From: Ignavibacteriaceae bacterium
GTDB taxonomy: Bacteria > Bacteroidota > Ignavibacteria > Ignavibacteriales > Ignavibacteriaceae
Direction of reading: 5' to 3'
NCBI GenBank assembly: GCA_013042995.1
Contig: JABDPB010000105.1
Span: 32,429-96,428, forward strand
DNA: 64,000 nt
Shown piece after piece: positions 27,771 through 36,189 of the stretch (the stretch's first letter is position 1; each line of letters begins with the position of its first letter). The notes below the pieces were generated by a model. It was not told the DNA's origin. It did not search any database and saw nothing but the letters and a program-made list of their open reading frames with translations. Position numbers and translations under genes: made by a program.

Positions 27771-30700
27771 ATGAGAGCACTCTACGCGTTCTTCTCGCTT
27801 ATACTGTTCACACTCTTATTTTTCTTCAATTTTACTTTTGCTTCCGTCCCGGAAGGAATAACGGTAACTAAAAATATTTCAGGCTATCAACTAAACTTTA
27901 ACTTACCATCTTATGAAATGAGTCCGATTTATGCCGAAGGAGATGAATACATAAACTTAACAATTCCTGGATACGGTGTAACGCCGGAAGTTGGACTGCC
28001 GACTTTGCCGCTTATATCATTTAATTTATTTATTGCCTATGATGAAGAGCAGCCTGAATTTGAGATTACAAATTTGAATTACGAAGAGGAAACTCTTCCG
28101 CATAAAATTTTTCCGTTTCAAATACCATGGGAAAAAAATAAATCGCTGTCTGATAGACCCTTTACTATTAACAGAGAATATTATAATTCAAAAGGAAAAT
28201 CAAATCTACCTGCCATTTCTATTTCGGAACCGTTTATAATTGCCGGCGTTAAAGGTGTAGTTGTTACTGTTTATCCCTTCAGCTACAACCCAGTGGAGAA
28301 CAAGTTGAAAGTTTTGGAATCGGGTACTTTCAGAATATTGCTTGACAAGCCTGTTGTACCTGCTGTAAACAAATCAAAAAACCTTCTGAATTTTTGTGAG
28401 AAGATATTTATCAATTTCGATGGAACTCCCAATAGCACAGTAGTAAGATATTTAATTATAACCGCTCCTGAGTTTGAAACAGGAATGCAGCAATATGCTA
28501 ATCATAAAACCGTCAAAGGTTTTGAAGTTGCAATGTTTAATACTAATGCTACCGGAACAACTAATACTTCTATTAAGAATTTCATACAGCAGCGTTACAA
28601 CGATCTGCAAACAAGACCTGAATTTATTTTACTTGTTGGAGATGTAATCCATATCCCTGCCTGGACAGGTTCAGGAAGTGGAACACCAACTACAGACCTA
28701 AATTATGTTCAGCTTGAAGGTGGGGATTATTTTGCGGATGCTTTCATTGGCCGATTTTCTGTTACAGGTACCGATGAATTACAGAATGCAATTGATAAAT
28801 CAATTTTTATGGAGAATTATATCGGGACGTTAAACAAGAAAAATGTTTTTATGGCATCAACTGATAACTGGCAAATTTCAGAAGGAACTCACAATCACGT
28901 GATTGATAATTATTTTGGACCAGCCAACTATACTAATCTTAAATTATATACTTATACTTACAATGCCACAACTCAACAGCTAATTGACGCTTTAAATGAT
29001 AATCAGGTGTTGGCTGTTTATTCAGGACACGGTGGCACCTATTCGTGGGCAGATGGACCCCAGTTAAGTCAATCGCAGGTAGAAGCATTAACAAACACAT
29101 GGTATCCCTTTGTTTATTCATTTGCTTGTGTAACAGGTTCATATCACGTTAGCGAGTGCTTTGGTGAAACGTGGCTCCGGACTGAAAACGGTGCATCAAC
29201 TTTTTATGGCTCTTCCGTAAATTCTTACTGGGATGAAGATGATGTGCTTGAAAAAAATATCTTTAAAGCTATGTTTGTTGATGATTTAACACTTATGACA
29301 CCAATGTTTGTAAAGGGTATGATTTATCTTGTTAATCACTACGGCGGTATTACCGGAACAACGTTAAGATACATGGAAATGTATAACTTAATGGGTGATC
29401 CCTCTATGCCTGTTATTCAGCAGATTCCTCCCGACACCACACCACCTGATCCGATTACCGATCTTACTGCTGTAAATCCAACTTCAAATTCAATTACACT
29501 TAACTGGAGCGCACCATTCGATTCGACTTTTGGCGGAATAGAAACATACGATATTCGTTACTCTTTGACCATGATTAATAATGACAATGATTTTAACAGC
29601 GCCCCGCAGAAATTATTAACAGGACAATCTGATACTGCTGGAACACCTAAAGCTTTTGCTATTGATGAATTGGGATTCAACACAACTTATTATTTTGCAG
29701 TTAAAGCAAAAGATATTTGGGGCAACACTTCAGAGATGTCCAATGTTCCAAATGAAATAACTTACTCAGCGCCCGAACTAGCACTAAGTATTGATTCCTT
29801 GCACTGTGTTGTACTTCCGAACAGCACACACACCGACAGTATTCTGATTTCGAATGTTTCTGTGCAAAACTCAACGCTTGATTATTCAATTGAGCTAACG
29901 AACAATACTTTTCCTGATGAGGTGTTTTTAAAACTGGTGGGATTAATAAGGGAAAGTCAGTCCTCAGGCAAAACTAAAGAGAATCCACTACATTTTGGAG
30001 GATTTAGTTTTAAAGGCAGCGGCGGTCCTGATCTCTTTGGCTATGAATGGATTGATAGCAATGAGCCAAATGGTCCGGAATATCTTTGGAATGACATTTC
30101 TTCAACTGGAAATGAAATTACTAATTGGCTTCCAACGGGCAGCTTTGATCCGAAAGATGAAGGAACAGCAGGACCGATTCCAATTGGATTTGACTTTAAA
30201 TTTTACGGTGAGACGAAATCACAAGTGTATGTAAATACAAACGGTGTAATATCGTTTATCAATATAACAGAAAATATTTTTTCAAATGATGCTATTCCAA
30301 CAGCTGGAATTCCGGATGCTATGATTGCTCCGTTCTGGGATGATCTTGATGGAAGAACACAAGGAAATGTATACTACAAACAAGAGAGCGATAAGTTTAT
30401 TATTCAATTTACAAACTGGCAGAAATATTCTGGAACGGGATCCCTTACTTTTCAGATTGTACTAAAATCAAACAACAGGATTTATTTGTATTATGAAAAC
30501 ATGGCTGCAAGTTTAAATTCCTGCACAGTTGGAATTGAAAACTACAATGGGACTGACGGACTGCAAATTGCGTACAATGCAGGATATATTGAAAATCAGC
30601 TTGCTGTTCTGATTGCTTCAGATCCTGAGTGGCTTACACTCAGCGATTATGCGGGTAGATTGTATAATGGAAACACCTCAGCCATTGTTTTAAATATTGT

Positions 30701-31373
30701 CACCGATGAGCTTCAGATGGGTGATTATTCAATGGATATGGAAGTTGTAACAAATGATCCGAACAATACATTTGTAGTTATTCCGATTACGATGACAATT
30801 ACAAATGAAATTCCGGTTGAGCTTGCTTCTTTAAACGCTGAAAATTATGAAGATGAAATTGTTATAAGTTGGCAGACAGCAACGGAAACTAACAACTTAG
30901 GATTCGCAGTAGAAAGAATATACCTCTCAAATTCTGATTGGAACGAGATTGGCTTCGTTCCAGGATTTGGTACTACAACAGAGCCCAAATCTTATTCTTT
31001 TACGGATGATATAATTTCATCAGGTACTTATAAATACAGATTAAAACAAATTGATTTAGACGGTACAGTTTCATATAGTTCTGAACTAGAAGTAGAAGTT
31101 AACGGTCCGAATAAATTTGCACTTTATCAAAATTATCCTAACCCGTTTAATCCAAGCACAACGATAAAATTTGCCATACCGGAAAAGACAAGTCTTGAAC
31201 TTTCTGTTTATAATTCCCTAGGTGAAAAAGTAGTTGAAGTCTTTAAAGGTGAACTTGATGAAGGTTACCATCAGATTGAATTTTCAGCTACAAATTTTTC
31301 ATCAGGCATATACTTGTATAGGTTGGAAAGCAAAAATTTTGTAAGTGTTAAGAAAATGATTCTTATTAAATAG
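27771..31373 (+). CDS. Secreted C25 (gingipain-like) cysteine peptidase with T9SS sorting domain
   Basis: 1,200 residues from ATG 27771, where a signal peptide begins (FFSLILFTLLFFFNFTFA) and AAGGGGC precedes; the in-frame TTG at 27723 is rejected. A propeptide-like region is followed by the C25 peptidase domain. The catalytic H420 lies in YSGHGG and C453 in SFACVTG. An FN3 domain follows (DPITDLTAVNPTSNSITLNW), then a beta-rich domain and the C-terminal sorting domain (YQNYPNPFNPSTTIKF...KKMILIK). It should be exported by T9SS and act on extracellular proteins. Its position between hydF and the hydrogenase operon shows no functional link to hydrogen. Confidence 0.87.
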   Translation: MRALYAFFSLILFTLLFFFNFTFASVPEGITVTKNISGYQLNFNLPSYEMSPIYAEGDEYINLTIPGYGVTPEVGLPTLPLISFNLFIAYDEEQPEFEITNLNYEEETLPHKIFPFQIPWEKNKSLSDRPFTINREYYNSKGKSNLPAISISEPFIIAGVKGVVVTVYPFSYNPVENKLKVLESGTFRILLDKPVVPAVNKSKNLLNFCEKIFINFDGTPNSTVVRYLIITAPEFETGMQQYANHKTVKGFEVAMFNTNATGTTNTSIKNFIQQRYNDLQTRPEFILLVGDVIHIPAWTGSGSGTPTTDLNYVQLEGGDYFADAFIGRFSVTGTDELQNAIDKSIFMENYIGTLNKKNVFMASTDNWQISEGTHNHVIDNYFGPANYTNLKLYTYTYNATTQQLIDALNDNQVLAVYSGHGGTYSWADGPQLSQSQVEALTNTWYPFVYSFACVTGSYHVSECFGETWLRTENGASTFYGSSVNSYWDEDDVLEKNIFKAMFVDDLTLMTPMFVKGMIYLVNHYGGITGTTLRYMEMYNLMGDPSMPVIQQIPPDTTPPDPITDLTAVNPTSNSITLNWSAPFDSTFGGIETYDIRYSLTMINNDNDFNSAPQKLLTGQSDTAGTPKAFAIDELGFNTTYYFAVKAKDIWGNTSEMSNVPNEITYSAPELALSIDSLHCVVLPNSTHTDSILISNVSVQNSTLDYSIELTNNTFPDEVFLKLVGLIRESQSSGKTKENPLHFGGFSFKGSGGPDLFGYEWIDSNEPNGPEYLWNDISSTGNEITNWLPTGSFDPKDEGTAGPIPIGFDFKFYGETKSQVYVNTNGVISFINITENIFSNDAIPTAGIPDAMIAPFWDDLDGRTQGNVYYKQESDKFIIQFTNWQKYSGTGSLTFQIVLKSNNRIYLYYENMAASLNSCTVGIENYNGTDGLQIAYNAGYIENQLAVLIASDPEWLTLSDYAGRLYNGNTSAIVLNIVTDELQMGDYSMDMEVVTNDPNNTFVVIPITMTITNEIPVELASLNAENYEDEIVISWQTATETNNLGFAVERIYLSNSDWNEIGFVPGFGTTTEPKSYSFTDDIISSGTYKYRLKQIDLDGTVSYSSELEVEVNGPNKFALYQNYPNPFNPSTTIKFAIPEKTSLELSVYNSLGEKVVEVFKGELDEGYHQIEFSATNFSSGIYLYRLESKNFVSVKKMILIK

Positions 31374-31422
31374 ATAAAAATTTGATGATTCCAATTTTGA
31401 AACACAGCATAATTAGTTACAG

Positions 31423-31448
31423 GCCCCGATTTATTCGGGGCTTTTTTT
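31423..31448 (+). terminator. Intrinsic terminator after the C25 peptidase gene
   Basis: GCCCCGA / TCGGGGC stem (7 bp) with a TTTAT loop and a run of seven T. Confidence 0.92.
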
Positions 31449-31496
31449 ATATTTTTAAAAATGTAATTGCAATAAATTTTTATAAGAGAGCAATCA

Positions 31497-33827
31497 ATGA
31501 ATAAAATATTTTCTCTTTTATCACTGCTTATTTTTTCTTTACTGATTTACACATCAGTAGATGCACAGATTCTTGGAGATGGGGGCTGGAGATTAAATGA
31601 AATGCAAATCAGAATTTCCGTTAATAATCCCACCCAGGTCAAACAGCTTAGTGATTTAAAATTAAATATGGATTTTTACCCACTGGCGTACGATCACATC
31701 ATTGCTTATGTAACCCCAGACGAATTATTGCAGATTGAAAGTCTTGGAATTTCATACACAGTTGAGATTGAAGATTTAAATAATCACAACAGAGACTTTT
31801 GGTTTATGCCTGCACAGTATCATTCCTACCAGGATATAATTGATCTTGCTGATAGTCTAGCAGGTGCATTTCCATCAATTTGCCAAAAAGTTATTTATGG
31901 GTACTCGCTTCAAAACAGGCAGTGTGCAGCTTTAAAGATAAGCGATAACGTTTCCGTTGATGAACCAGAACCGGAAGTGTTTTTTGATGGTGGAATTCAC
32001 GGTAATGAAATTGGCGGACCTGAAAATTTAATTCGTTTTGCCCGCGATCTTTGCTTACAGTATGGAAGTGATCCTACAATTACAAATTTAATTAACACAA
32101 GGGAGATTTGGCTTTACTTAATGGTTAATCCCGATGGCAGAGTTAATATGAGTCGCTACAATGCAAATGGTGTAGATTTAAACCGTGATTGGGCTTATAT
32201 GTGGGATGCTTGGGGAGGAAGCACAGGTCCTTGTTCACAAATAGAATCAAAACACTTAAGAAGCTGTATGTATAGCAATCAATTTGTTGTGCATACAACA
32301 TACCATAGTGGAACTGAATACATTTCCTGTCCCTGGAGTTATCGTCCTGACCAACCACTTGATTGGAATCACATAATTCAGTTAGCTGGATTGTATTCTT
32401 CTGCTTCTGGATACTCTAATTTACAATACGGGCAAGGTTACAATGGAATGTATGCAATTAATGGAAGTACAAAAGACGGCAATTACGGAATGATGGGTGC
32501 GGTTAGCTGGTCAATGGAAATTTCTTACAGTAAGCAGCCACCTACATCTCAAATAATGTTATACTACAACCGTAACTACCCTTCAATGATTGCGATGATT
32601 GAGTATGCCGGTTATGGCTTAGAAGGAATTGTAACCGATGCAACCACAGGTTTACCAGTAACAGCATCAGTTTTTGTAAACAACTATTATCCAACTTACA
32701 CAGACCCAACTGCTGGTGATTATCACAAATATGTTCTGCCCGGAACTTATTCAATTAGAATTGTTGCAAACGGATATGAAAGCCAAACTGTAAACAATGT
32801 TGTTGTAACTTCAAATAGTTCAACTATTACAAATTTTCAATTGCAGCCCGGCGGCGGATATTACGTCTACAAGTTTGCAGCTTCACAAATTCCAAATAAT
32901 AATTACGCTGATGAAGGATTAACCCTGGCTGTAATTGGCGAACCTGATGATATAAACTATTCAGTTGGTAGAAACGGCTGGTGTGTTTTGGATATGCAGT
33001 ACCCGATTCCTGATGTAACAGGCGCCGATTTTACAGTTTACGAAGGTGATACTTCGCCCGAAGGATACTACTGTTACGTCGGTTCTACAATTGATGGACC
33101 GTGGATTTTATTGGGAACAGGAAACGGAACTACCCAGTTTAATTTAGCTGGTTCAGGATTAAGTGAATCACAGTTCATCAAGATTGTAGATGATGGTGAT
33201 GGACCTACTACTGCTCCCAATGCCGGTATTGATTTGGATGCAGTTCAGGCAACAGATATAGTACCTGTTGAACTTGTTTCATTTACTGCTGAAAACATTG
33301 AAGATGAAGTTATTTTAAAATGGCAAACTGCTAGTGAAACAAATAATAGTGGGTTTGAGATTCTTCGCTCCGCTCAGAATGACAACAATGGTTGGGAAAA
33401 GATTAGTTTTATTGAAGGAAAGGGAACTACAACTGATATTTCAAATTACATTTATATCAATAAAATCAGCGAACCTGTAGTTTATTATTATAGATTAAAA
33501 CAAATAGATTTTGATGGAAGCTTTAGTTACAGCAATATTGTCGAAGTTAATATAAGTAGTCCGACCGAGTTTATGCTTTATCAAAATTATCCAAACCCGT
33601 TCAATCCTTCAACTAATATTAAGTTTAATTTGCCAGCAAAAAGTAATGTTAAATTAGATATTTATAATACAGTTGGACGATTAGTAGAAACAGTTTTAAA
33701 TAAGGAGTTGCAAGCTGGCTATTACGAAGTGAATTTTAATGCTGCTCATTTACCTAGCGGGGTTTATCTCTATTACTTGGAAACCGAAAGTAATTCATCA
33801 ACTAAGAAAATGCTTTTGTTAAAATAA
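31497..33827 (+). CDS. Secreted M14 zinc carboxypeptidase with T9SS sorting domain
   Basis: 776 residues with a signal peptide (LLSLLIFSLLIYTSVDAQ). The M14 domain shows H168-x2-E171 (IHGNE), NPDGR (211-215), NRDW, H270 (YHSGTEY) as third zinc ligand and E341 (WSMEIS) as catalytic acid, so the active site is complete. A carboxypeptidase-regulatory-like (CarboxypepD_reg) beta domain follows (GIVTDATTGLPVTASV), then a further beta domain and the T9SS sorting domain (YQNYPNPFNPSTNIKF, ending KKMLLLK). It trims C-terminal residues from extracellular peptides. A dispersed DNA repeat is inserted in frame in the sorting-domain region (33357-33385). AGAGAG precedes the ATG. Confidence 0.9.
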   Translation: MNKIFSLLSLLIFSLLIYTSVDAQILGDGGWRLNEMQIRISVNNPTQVKQLSDLKLNMDFYPLAYDHIIAYVTPDELLQIESLGISYTVEIEDLNNHNRDFWFMPAQYHSYQDIIDLADSLAGAFPSICQKVIYGYSLQNRQCAALKISDNVSVDEPEPEVFFDGGIHGNEIGGPENLIRFARDLCLQYGSDPTITNLINTREIWLYLMVNPDGRVNMSRYNANGVDLNRDWAYMWDAWGGSTGPCSQIESKHLRSCMYSNQFVVHTTYHSGTEYISCPWSYRPDQPLDWNHIIQLAGLYSSASGYSNLQYGQGYNGMYAINGSTKDGNYGMMGAVSWSMEISYSKQPPTSQIMLYYNRNYPSMIAMIEYAGYGLEGIVTDATTGLPVTASVFVNNYYPTYTDPTAGDYHKYVLPGTYSIRIVANGYESQTVNNVVVTSNSSTITNFQLQPGGGYYVYKFAASQIPNNNYADEGLTLAVIGEPDDINYSVGRNGWCVLDMQYPIPDVTGADFTVYEGDTSPEGYYCYVGSTIDGPWILLGTGNGTTQFNLAGSGLSESQFIKIVDDGDGPTTAPNAGIDLDAVQATDIVPVELVSFTAENIEDEVILKWQTASETNNSGFEILRSAQNDNNGWEKISFIEGKGTTTDISNYIYINKISEPVVYYYRLKQIDFDGSFSYSNIVEVNISSPTEFMLYQNYPNPFNPSTNIKFNLPAKSNVKLDIYNTVGRLVETVLNKELQAGYYEVNFNAAHLPSGVYLYYLETESNSSTKKMLLLK
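33357..33385 (+). repeat. Dispersed repeat ('cttcgctccgctcagaatgacaa') inside coding sequence
   Basis: The DNA encoding ILRSAQNDN contains a string that is common as an intergenic repeat in Bacteroidota and relatives (recalled, not searched). Here it lies in frame in a loop of the C-terminal region. The equivalent loop of the C25 peptidase is 3 residues shorter and lacks it. Confidence 0.55.
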
Positions 33828-33854
33828 ATTTGAGTATTACATAGAAAATATATT

Positions 33855-33879
33855 AAGGCGGCAATAAGCCGCCTTTTTT
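33855..33879 (+). terminator. Intrinsic terminator after the M14 peptidase gene
   Basis: AAGGCGGC / GCCGCCTT stem with an AATAA loop, followed by TTTTT. Confidence 0.92.
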
Positions 33880-34113
33880 ATTTCACTTAGGTTAAAAATT
33901 GTTTTTTTTATGTAAACCTTCCGTACAATTTCCTTTACGCTTATCTCTTTTGAGAAATAAACCTCTAACAAATAAGAAACAAAGGGCCAATCAATTGTCA
34001 AAAGCATCTTTAGTTGACTAAAATTAAAACTTTGGCAGGTAAAACCATGGCATTTAACATGTATTTATAAAACAAACTTTAATAACGAAATAAAAACTTA
34101 ACGGATAAATATC

Positions 34114-34494
34114 ATGGCAACCATAGCAATAATTGATGACGATCCCGATATCATCGAGGCGAGTAATCTTGTACTAACATCTAAAGGATATGAAGTAATT
34201 TTTGCATCCAATCCTGAAGATGGCTACAAGCTAGTTAAGGAAAAGAAACCTGATTTAATTATTCTGGATGTAATGATGAGCGAGCCTGATGATGGATTTT
34301 TCTTAGCGCAAAAATTAAGGAGAGAAAAAATTGAAATTCCGATTATTATGTACACATCAGTCTCGAAAGCCTTAGGGCTGGAATTTGCTGCTGGAGAAAT
34401 GATTCCCGTAGATGAATTTGTTGAGAAACCAATATCCCCGAATACTCTAGTCGAAAAAGTAGAAAAACTTTTACAATTAAATTACAAGGAGTGA
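34114..34494 (+). CDS. Single-domain response regulator (CheY-like)
   Basis: 126 residues, receiver domain only. The acidic pocket is D8-D10 (IIDDDPD), the phospho-acceptor is D52 (LIILDVMM), the switch residue is T81 (MYTSVSK) and the conserved lysine is K105 (FVEKPIS). There is no DNA-binding output domain, so it acts through protein contact. It is the first gene of the hydrogenase operon, 4 bases before the NuoE-like gene. The histidine kinase at 38239 on the other side of the hydrogenase genes is the obvious partner. Confidence 0.9.
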   Translation: MATIAIIDDDPDIIEASNLVLTSKGYEVIFASNPEDGYKLVKEKKPDLIILDVMMSEPDDGFFLAQKLRREKIEIPIIMYTSVSKALGLEFAAGEMIPVDEFVEKPISPNTLVEKVEKLLQLNYKE

Positions 34495-34498
34495 GTAA

Positions 34499-34972
34499 AT
34501 GTTAGTTGCAGAAAAAAATGCTCTCTCCGAAGATATTGAGAGCTATGTTACTAAATATGGAAATGACCGTTCAGCTCTTCTTATGATTCTGCATGAAATT
34601 CAAAAGAAGCATAGACACATTTCAGAATTTGCACAGCAGGAAGTTGCGAGATTACTAAATATACATCCTGTAGAAGTATACAGTGTAATTTCTTTTTTTG
34701 CTTTTCTAAATTCGAATCCGAAAGGCAGAAATTTAGTGCGAGTATGCCAGACGATTTCTTGTGATTTGCAGGGCAAAACTGCAGTACTAAAAGCCATTGA
34801 GCGTGAGTTGGGAATAAAGGTAGGAGAAACTACAAAGGATAATAAATTTACCCTGGAATATGCAAATTGCCTCGGTTTGTGCGATATGGGTCCTGCAATG
34901 GCAATAAATGATCAAGTTTTTTTGAAGCTAACTCCTGAAAAAGCTGTAGAATTATTAAGCAAAGTGAATTAG
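34499..34972 (+). CDS. hydC: [FeFe]-hydrogenase NuoE-like subunit (2Fe-2S, HydC/HndA)
   Basis: 157 residues with a thioredoxin-like [2Fe-2S] fold; the cluster ligands C83, C88, C124 and C128 (VCQTISCD and NCLGLCDMGP) match NuoE. In trimeric [FeFe]-hydrogenases this subunit transfers electrons between the flavin subunit and the rest. The gene starts 4 bases after the response regulator and ends 8 bases before the NuoF-like gene, with HydA next, which fixes its role in the hydrogenase rather than in complex I. Confidence 0.92.
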   Translation: MLVAEKNALSEDIESYVTKYGNDRSALLMILHEIQKKHRHISEFAQQEVARLLNIHPVEVYSVISFFAFLNSNPKGRNLVRVCQTISCDLQGKTAVLKAIERELGIKVGETTKDNKFTLEYANCLGLCDMGPAMAINDQVFLKLTPEKAVELLSKVN

Positions 34973-34980
34973 AGGTAAAT

Positions 34981-36189
34981 ATGGAACTGAAGAAAAATAA
35001 AAGAAAAGGACCGGTAATCTTCTCAGAATATAAAAGGGGGGACACAATAAGGAAGTCTATTTCGATGTCCCGAAACGACATTTTGTTTGAGTTAAAAGAT
35101 TCGAAGCTGAGGGGAAGGGGCGGTGCAGGATTTCCGCTTTCTACAAAGTGTATGCTAACCAGCGCGGCTAAATCAGAGGAAAAATTTCTCGTTTGTAATG
35201 CCGATGAAGGCGAGCCTGGAACATTTAAAGATAGAGTCCTTTTGATTGAATTCCCTGAACTTGTGTTTGACGGAATGGTTGCGGGTGGATACACTATTGG
35301 TGCAAGTAAAGGTATAGTATACCTCAGAGGCGAGTATGAGTATCTCTTGAAACCGTTAGAAGATTACCTTGAGGAGATGAGAAAAGATAATCTGCTTGGC
35401 AATAATATTTTAGGAAAAGAGGGATTTGATTTTGATATTAAAATTTTTTTGGGATCAGGTGCTTATGTTTGCGGAGAGGAAACTGCGTTAATTGAATCTC
35501 TTGAGGGGCATCGTGGTGAACCTCGCAATAGACCTCCCTATCCGATTAACACAGGTTTTTTAAGAAGACCTACTGCTGTTAATAATGTTGAGACGCTTGC
35601 AGCAGTTTCTCACATTGTAATGAAGGGCGGCGCTTGGTTTGCAAAATTTGGTACAGATAAATCAACCGGATCTAAATTATTCTCAGTATCAGGTGACTGT
35701 GAAAAACCTGGTGTCTATGAACTTCCTTGGGGAACGAAAATATCTGAACTGCTAAAATTAGTCGAAGCAAAAGATACTAAAGCAGTTCAGGTGGGTGGTG
35801 CCTCAGGTTTTTGCATTCCCAAATCCCAGTTTAGCAGAACTTTAGCTTACGAAGATGTTTCTACCGGGGGTTCAATAATGATTTTCCGTGAAGGGAGGGA
35901 TATGCTTCAAGTTTTGAAGAATTTCATGGAATTTTTTGTTGATGAATCTTGTGGACAGTGCACACCTTGTAGAATGGGAAATATAAAGTTGTTGGAAGGC
36001 GTTGAGATGATTGAAAAGGGCAAATATACTTTTTCTTATATAAACAAATTAAAAGATCTTGGAAAAACGATGCAATTAGCTTCGAAATGCGGATTAGGCC
36101 AATCGAGCCCTAATCCCTTCATATCTATACTGGAAAATTTCAATGAGGAAATTTTCAATCGTGGTAACGGAGGTACAAATGTCCGATAA
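34981..36189 (+). CDS. hydB: [FeFe]-hydrogenase NuoF-like flavoprotein subunit (HydB/HndC)
   Basis: 402 residues. The FMN/NADH site is visible in GRGGAGFP (45-52) and GAYVCGEETALI. The [4Fe-4S] ligands are C324, C327, C330 (CGQCTPCRMGN) and C370. It oxidises or reduces NAD(P)(H). It has no fused N-terminal 2Fe-2S domain and no C-terminal ferredoxin domain, both present in the long HydB of Thermotoga, so it is the short form. Its last 11 bases overlap the hydA start. Confidence 0.92.
   Translation: MELKKNKRKGPVIFSEYKRGDTIRKSISMSRNDILFELKDSKLRGRGGAGFPLSTKCMLTSAAKSEEKFLVCNADEGEPGTFKDRVLLIEFPELVFDGMVAGGYTIGASKGIVYLRGEYEYLLKPLEDYLEEMRKDNLLGNNILGKEGFDFDIKIFLGSGAYVCGEETALIESLEGHRGEPRNRPPYPINTGFLRRPTAVNNVETLAAVSHIVMKGGAWFAKFGTDKSTGSKLFSVSGDCEKPGVYELPWGTKISELLKLVEAKDTKAVQVGGASGFCIPKSQFSRTLAYEDVSTGGSIMIFREGRDMLQVLKNFMEFFVDESCGQCTPCRMGNIKLLEGVEMIEKGKYTFSYINKLKDLGKTMQLASKCGLGQSSPNPFISILENFNEEIFNRGNGGTNVR

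Noticed and set aside
34499..36189. NuoE/NuoF-like genes as part of respiratory complex I
   Set aside because: No other nuo gene is present and HydA follows with overlap; they belong to the hydrogenase.
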